Assembly (NCBI RefSeq): GCF_037126465.1
Contig: NC_088202.1
Span: 26,830,213 to 26,894,212 of the forward strand
DNA length: 64,000 nt
Source: Ornithodoros turicata
Taxonomy: Eukaryota > Arthropoda > Arachnida > Ixodida > Argasidae
Direction: 5' to 3'
Below the pieces are notes generated by a model. The model saw only the letters and a list, made by a program, of their open reading frames with translations. It made no database searches and was not told the origin of the DNA. The position numbers and the translations under genes were made by a program. Position 1 is the first letter of the stretch. The number at the start of each line of letters is the position of its first letter. Positions 1 through 12,267 of the stretch are shown here, piece by piece.

Positions 1-645
1 ATCAGAGAGTTCCGTCAGGACTAGGAAAATTTTTGAAACTGCCGACATGCGACATCCGGCGGATAATCAGAAAGCGACGTCCACCCATGAATCTCCCAGT
101 CGTTTTATGGATGCTTATGGTACTCGCGCATGGCACGTGGCCTTTTATAGAAAATGGTTAAAAATTGGGCTGTTCATACTTTAAAACCGACAAAAAAAGC
201 CCGTGCTGGGAAACAAACAAAAGGAGTACACAGCACACGCACCGACTGACGAACAAGATTTTTATTGACAGACCTGCCTCTAGGGACCCCTGAAAGGATA
301 TTTCACAAGCCCACGATTATTTTTAATTTGTTCCACTGTACTAAAGCATTCAGTCTGTGAAATATGTAGTTGAACATGGTTCAAATAGCGAAAATATTAT
401 GTATTAACCACGGGCGTCAACGGCGGCTGCTACGGCCCGCCTCCGAGGCGAACTGACCATGACATCATACACAGAACATGCTGCCGATTCATGGACGGGC
501 TTTTGCGAGCAAACTGCAAAATTTGCAAACAAGCTTGCATACTTCGCCATGAAATATGTTTTAATATAGCCTGGAGAAAATATTTATCTAACCGTTGACA
601 CAGAATCATTTCATTCAAATCATTCAAAATCATTTCATGGTCCCT
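1..645. other. No gene recognised
   Basis: No convincing coding exon is seen on either strand. The last bases before 646 (CATGGTCCCT followed by TTAA) resemble the right end of the AGGGAC-type TTAA elements found elsewhere in the window, so this stretch may be the inner part of such an element whose left end lies outside. That is inference from one end only. Confidence 0.4.
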
Positions 646-649
646 TTAA

Positions 650-865
650 ATAACCTGCACCAGCAACGCCCTCTTCTGCAAGGTTACCCTTTTACACCTT
701 CAAGCCTGCATGGTGCCTTTTTCTTTTCAAAAGTACAGACTTAGGAGTTGCTAACAGGAGGGACACTTGATAAGTATAGTGCTTTTGAAAAGATGAAGTT
801 ACTAGGCAGGCTTCAGGGTGTAAAAGGGTAACCTTACAGAAAAGGGCGTTGCTGGCTCAGGTTAT
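650..865. mobile_element. MITE with about 60-bp inverted ends and TTAA duplication
   Basis: The two ends are near-perfect inverted copies of each other (left starts ATAACCTGCACC, right ends GGCTCAGGTTAT). They continue inward through AGCAACGCCCT and GGTTACCCTTTTACACC. TTAA lies directly outside both ends (646-649 and 866-869). The element is 216 bp with no coding capacity. TTAA duplications are typical of piggyBac- and Kolobok-type transposition. Assignment to either superfamily is inference. Confidence 0.8.
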
Positions 866-1129
866 TTAAGAAGCAGGTCGGTCAGTAAAAATATTCCGCG
901 TCGTAATGAGTAAGACGGCATGAAAAATTAGTAGCATGACGGTCGGAGGTCTATCCGCTTGTCAGGACAATGCGAGCTGCCATATTGAATACTGCCAGAA
1001 CTTTTGACAGGAAACACTAAAGGACAAGAGTAGGATAGGACGCAGGTTCCATCTTAGCTTTTGCAGTTCTGTGCTTTACTGCGTCCTGCATGGAGTGTTT
1101 TGACGATAATATGCTATTCGATATCTCTG

Positions 1130-1460
1130 ATGTCCCGTTAGGGGCACCTGATCTACAATGAAGCACCACCTGTTCAACCGCAAAGCCTCGATTATGTACC
1201 ATTGAGTTCTCCTGAGGGACCACTAAGTTCACCTGATGGGCAGTTCGATACCCTTTGTTGAGCCGTCAGGGACCCTGTGGTGCCATCAGGCCTTTTTGTA
1301 CCTGACGGGTTCTGAGACATCATTTGTCGGACCGTTAACAGTCCTATTGGACCACTAGGAGTTGTTAATGTTACGACAAGCTGTTTTGATGGTCCACCAA
1401 AATATTCAAATGGTCCATTAGAATTCCTAATGGAGTTTTGATGGATTTTTCGATCGGGAA
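1130..1460. repeat. Dispersed palindromic short repeats
   Basis: Short degenerate units recur on both strands, such as GGACCACTAGGAG, GGTCCATTAGAATTCC and CCTAATGGAG. Some are arranged as small palindromes. No coding frame is convincing between 866 and 1560. The origin of the units is unknown; decayed minisatellite is my best guess. Confidence 0.35.
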
Positions 1461-1564
1461 CCGTGATATATTAAGAGTACACCGTAGCTTTTATTCAAAA
1501 GAAACGAAAGGGAACACTTAACAATTCTAAATAGATATCATTTCTTGGCCATTCTTTTTTGCGT

Positions 1565-2096
1565 TTACTATAACGGTACGAAGCTAAGAGTGTAGTATTC
1601 ATGTGAGTTGTGAACAAAATGTCCAAGTACTCGAACGAGTAGAGTCAATGCTAGTGGGCTGCAAAATTAATTGGGACAAGTTAAAAATAGATGCAACTCG
1701 AATAAAGTCGTCACAAGTCTTATTGTGGGCACGTGAGACGGGTAGCGGATCCCAAATAATATCAGGGAAATTGAAGTCGCCAACGATGTATACTATTGAT
1801 GAAGGAAACCTAACAGCTATTTCGTTTAGTGCATCATGAAACGATGAAACAGAAGATGGCCATGAATCATGCGGGCGGTAGCAGACACGTACCGCAAAAT
1901 TATTATTCGTACAACGAAAGGAAAACCACACCATTTCAAGATCAACCACCGAGAAGTTAATGACAACGGGTTCCAAACATGGCCTGACTGCCAGGAGTAC
2001 ACCACCACCCATATGTTGTGAAAACAGCGTCAGGGGCAGACCCTGTACATCAGGAATTTTTATTTGGAACGTCAACATGTCTGTTACTATGAACAT
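1565..2096 (-). pseudogene. LINE endonuclease domain fragment
   Basis: The minus-strand frame encodes an apurinic-endonuclease-type (EEP) domain of a non-LTR retrotransposon. GGGVLLAV near the start, CYRPH in the middle and the catalytic-type block GDFNFPDIIW all fit this family, which nicks target DNA for target-primed reverse transcription. A one-base shift near 1620 moves the end of the domain (LVFT-like block) into another frame. No reverse transcriptase follows, so the element is 3' truncated. It continues the ORF1 pieces at 2120-2298, 5518-5849 and 19921-20292, with two later transposons between them. It is non-functional. Confidence 0.8.
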
Positions 2097-2119
2097 CGCT
2101 ACTCAGAACCGCGGTCGCG

Positions 2120-2298
2120 GTTGCCGTGAGAAGTTCCTTACGAGAGTTAGTTAGAAAATCCCAACAGCTGTTGGGATTGTGTTGGACCGTCAAGCTCAGA
2201 TACAGTTTGTCATTGGCAAGGCGAGCTTTAACACCGGAACTCCTTACATCTGAGCAGCTATTCCACAACAGCCTCCGCGCATCCTGAATTTTCATTAA
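2120..2298 (-). pseudogene. LINE ORF1, C-terminal end
   Basis: The minus-strand frame starts exactly at the left TTAA of the 2299-5517 element and encodes the C-terminal part of an L1-like ORF1 protein, including WNSCSDVRSSG and ARLANDKLYLS. Removing the element and one TTAA joins this frame without a break to the stretch ending near 5518. This shows both the insertion point and that the pieces belong together. ORF1 proteins bind LINE RNA; this copy is dead. Confidence 0.75.
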
Positions 2299-5200
2299 AG
2301 GGACCGAAAAGTGAAAAATAACCTCCATATTTTTGCCCACTGTCGTGCACAACATCACTGTTTGATAAGACACAGAAAGCATTACTTCTCAATTCGGCAT
2401 ATTTTTTACGTATAAATATTTTGAACATTGCCGGAACATGGACGGTGCTGCCAACAAACGGCGAAAAAGAGAAACTTGGGTTTCGGCGGTTTCCGGTCCA
2501 GGGCTCCCAGGGATTGGTCAATCCTTACCACGTGAGACCTAATTTTATAGAGAACAAAGTTGACGCACAGGATCCTACAGCTAAACGAGATTTTAAAAAT
2601 GACGCTCACTTCCATAGTTTCTACGTTAATGAAGCATTCAGCTACTTCGCCGCTACGGGCTATCCACCGCGCCACCTGCAAGGCCGTCTGTGTTATCGCG
2701 TTTATTGTTTACGGTGTTGGTGGTCATGTTGGTCTCGCGAAATAGTAAGTGGAAGTGCATGACATGTTCGTGGCTGCTGTGTCACGTATTCAGGATACCT
2801 ACATCTGCCTGGTGTGGTTTTGGTGTTCGGGGATGCTAAAATCATGTTCGTTCGTTCATCTTCGTTTTCTGCCACAAGAGGAGTGAGCGCGAGAACGAAT
2901 GTGGTTCGAAACACTCGGCTATTAGACACAGCAGTCGTGTCGTGTGTGTTGAGCTTATTTTGCTGCCGATGGCTACTAAGAAGATGCCGTAGACGGCGAA
3001 TTGCGAAGGCGTCCGAAGCAAACTGCCGTTCAGTAACCAGTGATTTTGCTTCACCGAAGTGACGAGTTCAACACAACTCGTAGGTATGTACAGACGTCAC
3101 ACATGTATAAATTATAATATAACGATGACGTATTCCATTTAACTTATGTTATCCTACTTGTCCCGTACTCAATATTGTCAACATCAACAAATTTAATTTC
3201 AGGGGCCTTCCAGTGTTGAAGTGGCGCCAGACTACTACGTATTGCGTGATCCAGGCACTCAAGTTGACATCACAGAAATAGCTGAAAGCAGGTATGCAAA
3301 GTCCAGATATGGAAGCAAAGATTTGTTACGTGTTGCAGACTTTGTGACATTTATGGAGTCTTTGGACAGGTGCAGAACATTAGTACGATGTCAACAGTAA
3401 GAAACCGATGAGAACTGCTAGCTTGTTTGAATGGTAGAAGAATACTTCCTGTGTGAAGAAGTGTAGTTATATGACTAAGGAATGCGAATTAATTTTCTAG
3501 AGATGCATCCTGTACACTTGAATGACCATTCATTCAAACAGTGAAAGTTCATTGTCTTTTAAGCCCCACTACTGGAATTGTTCAGTGTGTGTCACTGCTG
3601 TAGTGAGCCATGCAAGGTTACCACATCATATTGGTCCTAAATTTGTAGGATCTGCTGTGTAGTCACTGTTGGATCTGCAGCATTATTGTCCCTGTAATCT
3701 TTTCACCAACAGAGAATACAAAAGTGCACAAATGGTAAAATATAACTAGCTTGTTGAATTCAAAAGGGAAAGATGAAACTGTTTATACTTCTCTTGTTTA
3801 TTTTGTTGCAGGTTTTACAACTCTATCAAGTACGTCAAAACATCAGAGGACAGGAAGTCCCACTCTGTTTCCTAAATCCCTGGACAATAAAAAAGAGAGA
3901 TATAGTTTGAGTTGTGACAAAATGTTGCTTCTACTCTTATATTATATTTCAATTAATCAATGTTGCGATGCATTTGTAGTGTACACTGAAGTCAGTTTCA
4001 ATTTGCATGGCTGTCAAAAGAACTTTACAAAAGTACATCTCAATTACAGTAACAGAGAACTTATGCTATAAATTATTTAGCCATTTTGGAGTACTATGCA
4101 CACCAATGGTGTATGGGTAACTTTGAACCGAGATCAAGGGTTAATAATACTTGAAGTCAGCCCTCAAGTCCTCCTTTACAAATGTTAGTTGGTGACGTGA
4201 TAATGAATCAGTTACTCCGTTTATCAAAACAGAGTTAATTAAGTGTTAAATCCCAATCTTGTTTTAAATATTAATTAACATTTGGAAACGTAGTCACTAA
4301 GAAGTATACTAAAAGGTTATGAACACAGTTCAGTTGAATGACACTGATGAAAATTATTTTACTTACTTACTCCTCACATATACAATTGAGACTTGAGTAT
4401 AACCTACAAATACATCTATGCCCACAGGTTACTTAACCCTCCAGGAACAAACTAGAAATTATAATATGCTCTGACAGCAAAGAAAAAGCAATGATAAAAA
4501 CTTGCAGCAAGCGCGAAATGAAAATATGCTGACATCAACATCTTTACAAGTCTGCGCACTGATGGGAAAGCATCCCTAATAGCATGCATGACGCAGATTG
4601 ACATCTAGTGGAGTACTTTCTATTGTATTTTCTCGGAGCACCGCATATCCATGTTGTGAATGGCCGACAGGTGGTATAACGGAATTTCCTGCAGAAATAA
4701 GGGTTTTCCGTCCAGTTTGCCGTTCAAGTAGCGCGTAAAGATCACACGGCGCTGCCGTGTATGTTGCCATGCTCTTCGGTTTCTCGGATGTATGTAAATG
4801 ACACTTGTTTGACACACTTCGGTGTCAAGGCACAGTATTTCGAAATATACGGTAGTTCTCGTGCAATTGTCTGTCTACTTTTCACACGCATTCTCTACCT
4901 CTCGGCAGCAAAAGCCGTAGTATCCATCCGTAGTATCCGTCGGTTTGCATTACACACATGAACACCTGCACGACGAAAAAACACCGCTTGTTGCGGCTTA
5001 CACAAGTGCTTCTCCCTGATACACGGAAACTTCACAAAGCAGTCCATGTTCACGGCACGGTGAGCTACTGCTGAGGACGAATGTGACTCCGATTAATCTC
5101 TGGACGAGGAATGTTCTGCTGCGAAGAACACACTGTCCAGCACGCTAACGCACGAACCACAGTTCTATGTGAGCGACAGTTCTCGAATGCGGAATTCCAG

Positions 5201-5517
5201 CGCACTCGTGTTCAAAAGGCTCCACGTTCTCGACGTAGAAATTGTTCACAAATGCCCACTGCCATTTTCATTTTCGCCGGATTAGTGCCCGGAAGTGCGC
5301 GTATTACATGCGTCCTCGACAGATGGCGCGGGGTCATGCAATTGTTGACAGACTGCCCGGTTTCCTACTCGGTCCCTGGACATGCAATTATGGAAAATTC
5401 GATTACAGAAAAACTAAAGCGATTTCAGCGGAGTTCTTTGATATTTGAACTTTTGAAGGTTCAAGCTTTTCGCTGAACATAAAGTTTCGATAGGTTTATA
5501 TTCATTTTTCGGTCCCT
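2299..5517. mobile_element. TTAA-type DNA transposon T1
   Basis: The left end starts AGGGACCGAAAAGTGAA and the right end is its inverted copy (AGGGACCGAAAAATGAA read inward), with TTAA on both sides (2295-2298 and 5518-5521). It interrupts LINE ORF1 in frame-restorable fashion. The 3.2 kb interior has no long frame; one exon-like stretch is listed separately. The AGGG start differs from the CCC/CCY start of classical piggyBac elements. Kolobok-like is possible but unproven, and a TA duplication with one extra A at each end cannot be excluded from a single site. Confidence 0.8.
3203..3292 (+). CDS. Possible exon inside T1, unknown product
   Basis: A clean open stretch lies between a good acceptor (TTTAATTTCAG) and a donor (AGCAG then GTATGC). 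It reads GPSSVEVAPDYY then VLRDPGTQVDITE. It is the only exon-like segment I find in the T1 interior and could be a remnant of the element's own gene. No family is recognised. Confidence 0.3.
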
Positions 5518-5849
5518 TTAACAAATCTTCACTCACAGAAATGCTTGTTCCCTTCAGTTTGCTACAGTTCCTAAATCACAGGCCTACTACTGGGCCGCTT
5601 ACGTTCCAGGCGATTTATACGTTCCACCGTATGAACTTCTACGCCGATTTTTTGGAAGACAGAAGTGTTCACAAGTTCAAGCAGCTTTTCACTAGTTTCA
5701 TCATGTTCTTCCTGGAGACCGTGGATAAATCAAATAGTTCCGCCTAGAACGGTTCTCGAGGTCATCGACCCTGACAGTAGTTGCGAAACTGAGTTCTGAA
5801 GGGATGTGACAGTACTCTTTATCTCAGTGAAATCGAATAACAGCGTTGC
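5518..5849 (-). pseudogene. LINE ORF1, RRM-like middle part
   Basis: Read on the minus strand this piece holds the L1-type ORF1 signature DLENRSRRN, then LQEEHDETSEKLLELV, then VERINRLERKRPSSRPVI and KLKGTSISVSEDLL. These match the coiled-coil and RNA-binding (Transposase_22-like) region. At least two frameshifts and some stops separate the blocks. The frame continues upstream across the 14 kb insertion and downstream across T1. It is an inactive LINE relic and gives the reference frame for dating both insertions. Confidence 0.8.
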
Positions 5850-5871
5850 CGCACTCTTAATTTTTTTACTC

Positions 5872-7657
5872 CCTTATAGGTGTAATCCGGTGGTGTCACA
5901 ACTCACCTTCTAAAGCGTGTATGGGAACACCTCTAGAAGAGGTTACACCCTCCAAAAAAAAGGGTGTTTGCGCACGTTCGCAGCACGAGATGTCAGTTTT
6001 TTGAGCTGCCAGGAGCTGCAAATTGTAAATCCGTGTGACAGTACAAAGAGCGAAATGTTGTAGAATTGCACTCCCCAATTTCAATTGCAAATTTCAGACA
6101 AGTACATCGCAAGCAGTATGTGCACTCTAGACCCAGTGACGGATAGGTGCCGCCTGATCAACTGGCACATTTCTAAAAAAAACGTGCCAGATGACTTCAA
6201 GAGCCCTGCGAAAGCTGCAGGTGCTCTGTGCCCCCCTGAAACAACTGGTACGACATCCCTGCTGACGCCAGGAGCCACAGTGTACCTTACGTATTAAAGG
6301 AGTACTTGTACCCATTAATACGCGAAATACATCATGCCTTTCAGAACAGAAAAATGACCTCCACGCTTCGCAAAAAAGGAAAATGCACCAAGGGCATTCC
6401 AATTGAAACACCAATTTCTATTGGCGTGCACATAACTTTAAATTGAATCCCGTACATCATCGTTGGCCGAATGGAAAGCATACACGGTTCACTAATCCCA
6501 ACACACACATATGGTGCACACGTCGCATGGACAGACAACCTCCGACGCACAAGGCAGTCCTCCAAACATCGAACACATAATCCTCGGAACTTCGAACAGT
6601 CTCTGCATAGCTCAACCAAGATCATCCTTAGCGACGAACACGACAGTTCCTCAAACGAAATGGCCGATGAACAATTGTCCAAGCTAGTGGCATCGTACAC
6701 GCTTCGATGTGAGAAGCAGTTGCAGTTTTGCACGCGTATATGTGACCGTTGAAACAGGAAGCTACCTGTAAAGAAACCAAAGTGAATATCACGCTCGTAT
6801 TGTTCAAACGTGAATGCTAGAATAGTACAGCATTTTGTGACTCACGTCCTTGGAGTCGATACAGTCCCACGTGCACTTATAACGAAAGAATACAATTAGC
6901 CTCGCTTGTAATGTACATCGGCGCTTCATCGATGTAGCCGATCCTCTCCTACCGCCATTTGCAATGCGTCCACCATCTGCAACAGACTGTACTGCGATGG
7001 TTAAACACAAGTAAAACACAGGCGTCGTACGTTGCATCCCAGCTAGGTTGACTTACCTTAAGCAAACACTAAACCTGTACTTAAAAATCAAGACATAGTA
7101 GATATTATGCAGCAAAAACACAGGGACACATATAGAGGAAGGCACAACACGATGACTGCAATCTGTTGATAGTTGAGGTAGTTGGTAACGTGACATAGTA
7201 GATATTATGCAGCAAAAAGACAGAGACACATACAGAGGAAGGCACAGCTATTGCAGTCATCGTGTTGTGCCTTCCTCTATATGTGTCCCTGTCTTTTTGC
7301 TGCATAATATCTACTATGTCACGTTACCAACTACCCCAACTATCAACAGTGCTACAGTTAAAAAGCAAGGTTGTCATCCTTCTCAAACGCGAGGTTGCAG
7401 AGCACACAACAGGCACGAAAGCAGCGAGGAATCACAGGGGTGACACAAACCCGCCATTGTTGTAACTCCCCTCAAGCGGGTGCTTTGGGTAAAACTGCCA
7501 TCTTCTCCTGGTCGCACGTCATAGAAAACGTCATTTTCAGGTCATGTGACTTTGTTTACATGTGGTTTTGCCGCTTCTCGACATATTTTTGCCGTCATAA
7601 CACTAAGAGATTACCGTATTTTGCCAGGGTAAACGATGCGGTGCTTCTTCCCCAACA
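5872..7657. other. CAC element 1 interior, left part
   Basis: This is the left body of the 14 kb element. It holds subterminal GGTGT repeats up to about 5970, a short open stretch at 6085-6297 (+) that I do not recognise, and the hairpin repeat at 7092-7320. No transposase motif is visible. Confidence 0.4.
7092..7320. repeat. Long hairpin, 71-bp arms
   Basis: Arms 7092-7162 and 7250-7320 are near-perfect inverted copies (GACATAGTAGATATTATGC and its complement). A second direct copy of most of the arm (7193-7247) lies in the loop. The motif CAGGGACACATATAGAGGAA recurs in both arms. It looks like a foldback or retroelement-tail dimer; the family is unknown. Confidence 0.7.
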
Positions 7658-7799
7658 TGGTAGCCCAAGGAAAGTTAGGTAGCAAGCGAGCTGGTGGTGA
7701 CGATCCATGACTTGAAAACTCGAGACGAGGTAGGGACGATAACAGACAAACACAAACATGGTCTCAAACTCAGCTGACAGGTTTATTCCACAACAACAT

Positions 7800-9726
7800 T
7801 TAAATAGACATTTGGTGGGAGAGTGAGGGTAAGCTAACAAGTTCTTCAAAGCGGGAGACAAGGTCAAAGAAGCTTTGCTGACACAGTTCCCATAACTGAG
7901 GATACAAAGGGTTTCCCGAAGGAGCCTTCTATGGAGGTCAGCCTCCCTGGCTGCACCATTGTTTGATTCCATGAGGGTTCGCAGTTGCTACAATCTTGTA
8001 AATTTTTAGCTACTCCTGACACACGGTCTTTGTTCCTCACTTTCAAGGCATGCTCACGCAGACGATCATTTAAGTAACGCTTACTTTGCCCAATATAACA
8101 AAAACCACATTTAAAAGGAATTTCATAGACGATATTCGATTGACAGGATACAAACATTCGCTTATGATTTTTACAACTTGCTACAGATTTACTGAAAGGT
8201 GTCAGGGCGTCTAGACGAAAGTTATTGCGAAAGGCAAGGTTGATATTAAATTTTTTGCCAACATGTAGGAGATTGTGTGATACGGCATGAATGTAAGGAA
8301 TAACCACACGGTTCTCCTGGGGTTTCACAAGGTCATTGGCAGGACAGAACATCTTAGCGCTAATAAGCCTTAAACCACGAATCACCAAAGACTGAGGATA
8401 ACCCGCATCACCCAAACGAACCATTATAGCTGATAGAAGAGCAAAGGTTATGGATGCAAGACTTTTTTGCGGCATTTGACAGTAAGCCAGAGACAACACC
8501 GAATTTAACGCTTTTCGAATGACAACTATGGGCCGGAAGTACCGGCTTAGGTTTTTCTTTGCCATAAGACCAACACAGACCCTGATTGAACATGATTCTT
8601 AGGTCCAAGTACTGAAGAGAATTACCGGTAGGTCACTTAATGGTAAGGGCTAACTCAGGAGCTGCAGATGCTATTACACCGCGGCATTCGTCAATAAGAT
8701 CCTCATTCTCACAAGACAATATAAGAAGGTCATGAATAAACCTTTTTACAAGTACCAAAGGGGAGCGGAATGCAGAAAGAAACGATACTATAGCATTATC
8801 AACAGTGCGTAGATAAATCTCAGACAACATTGGCGCAATAGATGAGCCGATACGAATACCCGTTTTTTGAATGTACAATGCGCCATCAATGTAGATGGCG
8901 GTGGACTTGAGGTACAATTCTAAGATTCGCAAAAAATCATTGACTGAGATACCTGCTAGGGACTGGAACAATACCAGCTGCTGCTCTAAAAAGTCTCTTA
9001 CTCTGTTTAAGAGAAGGTTAACTTGCAGGGAGTAATATAGATCCTTAATGTTCATAGAAAGGCCAAAACATTTCTTACCATGAAAGGGGTTCAAGGATTC
9101 AACCAGACACTCTGAATTTCTTAGGGCGAGAGAACTAGGTTCAAATACAATGGACAAGGATTGTTGAATATAAGTAGATACCATTTTCTGCCAGGTACGA
9201 CTTTCGTTGACAACAATTCTTAGAGGCATCTCAGGCTTGTGCTCGTTGATACGAAATTTGACAGAAAGAGTATCAAACGCGCAGCTTGCATCGATTTGCA
9301 TAATCACTAAAGGTCGCTATCATTGAGAACCGAGCATATTCGCTTCTTCAAAACCCCAATGTTTACGGAAAAGGGGGTCAAAAGTTTACCAATAGCTTCC
9401 TGTTTCTTAGTTTTGAAAGAATTTACGTGGAGGACCGCAAAGCTAGCACTTTTCTCCGTTTGTAACAGACATGAGCTCTCAGAGCGAAGCTTATCATTTA
9501 TGGAGAAAAATGGTAGAAGGCTATGTTTCACTGAAGGCGGACAGGAGTTCATACAATGCAAGATCCGTTTTACAGCTTGATCAGTAAACGAAGAGGCCAT
9601 TTGAGGGTCATTGATAGCAGAAGAGATTTTCGTTATGCATGCGGCTATATCGAGCCGGGACGGTTTTACATTCAGACAGAATTTGGGTGCATTAGAAAGG
9701 ATCTTAGCAGCAAAAGAAAGCAACAT
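7800..9726 (-). pseudogene. Penelope-like RT/GIY-YIG polyprotein, copy A
   Basis: It reads from 9726 downwards: an N-terminal part (MLLSFAAK start, 139 codons), then the RT frame starting at 9307 (MQIDASCAFDT), then the GIY-YIG endonuclease near 8060-8110 (CGFCYIGQSKRYLNDRL). RT blocks include MNIKDLYYSL, TGIRIGSSIAPMLSEIYL and FIHDLLIL. The last occupies the YxDD position with His replacing the first catalytic Asp. The first frame stops (TAG, TGA) just before the ATG of the RT frame. Further shifts occur near 8425 and 7955. Penelope elements copy RNA into DNA and nick targets with GIY-YIG; this copy should be inactive. Confidence 0.85.
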
Positions 9727-9787
9727 TGCTAAGGTTGACTATATTATGTGAAACAGGACTAGGTTCAGGCTTACGTGGTGCAGGCAA

Positions 9788-10230
9788 TGAACAACTGTGA
9801 ATCCTTATGGAATCGAACAATGGTGCTGGCCAGGGAGGCTGACCTCCATAGAATGCTCCTTCTGGAAACACTTTGTATCCTCAGTTATGGGGACTGTGTC
9901 AGCAAAGCTTACCTTTGACCTTGTCTCCCGCTTTGAAGAACTTGTTAGCTTACCCTCACTCTCCCACCTAGTGTCTATTTAAATGTTGTTGTGCAATAAA
10001 CCTGTCAGCTTAGTTTGAGACCGTGTTTGTAAATTTAAATAAATAATTGGGTGTTTACGTCGCGAGACAACTGAGATCATGAGCGACGCCACAGCGGTCG
10101 GTCTGTGGATTGCTTTGAGACCGTGTTTGTGTTTGTCTGTTATCGTCCCTACCTCGTCTCGGGTTTTCAAGTCATGGATCCTCACCACCAGCTCGCTTGC
10201 TACCTAACTTTCCTTTCGTTATCATTTCTC
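9788..10230 (+). repeat. Penelope pseudo-LTR (partial 3' end) before copy B
   Basis: 9788-10013 matches the coding end and 3' tail found at 18680-18905 (starts AACTGTGAA, contains AATAAACCTGTCAGCT). It runs on into GACCGTGTTTGT and CTACCTCGTCTCG, which also form the 3' end of copy A at 7680-7770 in reverse. A partial end preceding a body is the pseudo-LTR layout of Penelope elements. A SINE fragment interrupts it at 10031-10113. Confidence 0.7.
10031..10113 (-). mobile_element. 5'-truncated tRNA-SINE fragment with 17-bp duplication
   Basis: An 83-bp piece matches the 3' half of the SINE at 26369-26647, sharing GCGAGACAAC, GAGATCAT and GCGGTCGGTCTGTGGATTG. TTTGAGACCGTGTTTGT is repeated exactly on both sides (10014-10030 and 10114-10130). 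A long duplication plus an AAT-rich tail fits LINE-mediated retrotransposition. It has no promoter head and is inactive. Confidence 0.85.
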
Positions 10231-10559
10231 CTTGCAAGCTTTGTTCCCGGTTGTGTCTCCCTCATCCCCTCCTGCGCCAGAACTTCAAGTTCTTCAGCTT
10301 CAAGCCCTCTTCTCGCTTTGCAGAATTGGCCACGGCATAGCTGTTGCCCAGGCAGAGTTTTGCTTCTTCAGTGTACAACTCAGGAAGAAGTGCTTGGTAT
10401 TTCCCATCAGTGGGTCCCTCCCGTCAGCGGATCTCTCCTGGCCTCGGAAAAAAAGGCTTTTATCTTGACATCGTTGTGTTGTGAGTGATCATATGAAGTT
10501 TCTACTGTCGTCTGCCGACACGCTTTGGACTTTACTGCTCGGACCTTGCTTCCCGGCTC

Positions 10560-12143
10560 GATATAGCCGCATGCATAACGAAGATCTCTTCTGCTATCAG
10601 TGACCCTCAAATGGCCTCTTCGTTTACTGATCAAGCTGTAAAACGAATCTTGCATTGTATGAACTCCTGTCCGCCTTCAGTGAAACATAGCCTTCTACCA
10701 TTTTTCTCCATAAATGATAAGCTTCGCTCTAAGAGCTCATGTCTGTTACAAACGGACAAAAGTGCTAGCTTTGCGGTCCTCCGCGTAAATTATTTCAAAA
10801 CTAAGAAACAGGAAGCTACTGGTAAACTTTTGACCCCCTTTTCCGGAAACATTGGGGTTTTGAAGAAGCGAATATGCTCGGTTCTCAATGATAGCGACCT
10901 TCAGTCATTATGCAAATCGATACAAGCTGCGCGTTTGATACTCTTTCTGTCAAATTTCTTATCAACGAGCACAAGCCTGAGATGCCTCTAAGAATTGTTG
11001 TCAACGAAGGTCGTACCTGGCAGAAAATGGTATCTACTTATATTCAACAATCCTTGTCCACCGTATTTGAACCTAGTTCTCTCGTCCTAAGAAATTCACA
11101 GTGTCTGGTTGAATCCTTGAACCCCTTTCATGGTAAGAAATGTTTTGGCCTTTCTATGAACATTAAGGATCTATATTACTCCCTGCAAGTTAACCTTCTC
11201 TTAAACAGAGTGAGAGACTTTTTAGAGCAGCAGCTGGTACTGTTCCAGTCCCTAGCAGGGATCTCAGTCAATGATTTTTTGCGAATCTTCGAATTGTACC
11301 TCAAGTCCACCGCCATCTACATTGATGGCGCATTGTACATTCAAAAAACGGGTATTCGTATCGGCTCATCTATTGCGCCAATGTTGTCTGAGATTTATCT
11401 ACGCACTGTTGATAATGCTATAGTATCGTTTCTTTCTGCATTCCGCTCCCCTTTGGTACTTGTAAAAAGGTTTATTCATGACCTTCTTATATTGTCTTGT
11501 GAGAATGAGGATCTTATTGACGAATGCCGCGGTGTAATAGCATCTGCAGCTCCTGAGTTAGCCCTTACCATTAAGCGACCTACCGGTAATTCTCTTCAGT
11601 ACTTGGACCTAAGAATCATGTTCAATCAGGGTCTGTGTTGGTCTTATGGCAAAGAAAAACCTAAGCCGGTACTCCCGGCCCATAGTTGTCATTCAAAAAG
11701 CGCTAAATTCGGTGTTGTCTCTGGCTTACTGTCAAATGCCGCAAAAACGTCTTGCAGCCATAACCTTTGCTCTTCTATCAGCCACCAAATGGTTCGTTTG
11801 GGTGATGCGGGGTATTCTCAGTCTTTGGTGATTCGTGGTTTAAGGCTTATTAGCGCTAAGATGTTCTGTCCTGCCAATGACCTTGTGAAACCCCCCGAGA
11901 ACCGTGTGGTTATTCCCTACATTCATGCCGTATCACGCAATCTCCTACATGTTGCCAAAAAATTTAATGTCAACCTTGCCTTTCACAATAACTTTCGTCT
12001 AGACGCCCTGACACCTTTCAGTAAATCTGTAGCAAGTTGTAAAAATCATAAGCGAATGTTTGTATCCTGTCAATCGAATATCGTCAATGAAATTTCTTTT
12101 AAATGTGGTTTTTGTTATATTGGGCAAAGTAAGCGTTGCTTAA
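10560..12143 (+). pseudogene. Penelope-like RT/GIY-YIG polyprotein, copy B (5' part)
   Basis: The main frame from 10910 (MQIDTSCAFDT) runs 1.2 kb open with the RT blocks MNIKDLYYSL, TGIRIGSSIAP and FIHDLLIL, and ends in the GIY-YIG start CGFCYIGQSKRCL. The preceding N-terminal frame (10560-10912) is joined through the same minus-one shift as in copy A. Copy B also carries His in the YxDD motif. After 12143 the frame enters T2; the rest of the GIY-YIG domain resumes at 18603. The split and the altered catalytic motif make it inactive. Coding after 12143 up to 12268 is transposon sequence. Confidence 0.85.
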
Positions 12144-12267
12144 AGGTCAGCTATGCCGATATCCCAAATACTCGAAACGGTTGTGATATTCTGAAAGCCC
12201 ACATCCAGCTCTCCCCAAAATGCACCTTCATTCTCTCAGTTCGGTACAGTACCATGTCAAAAAAATA

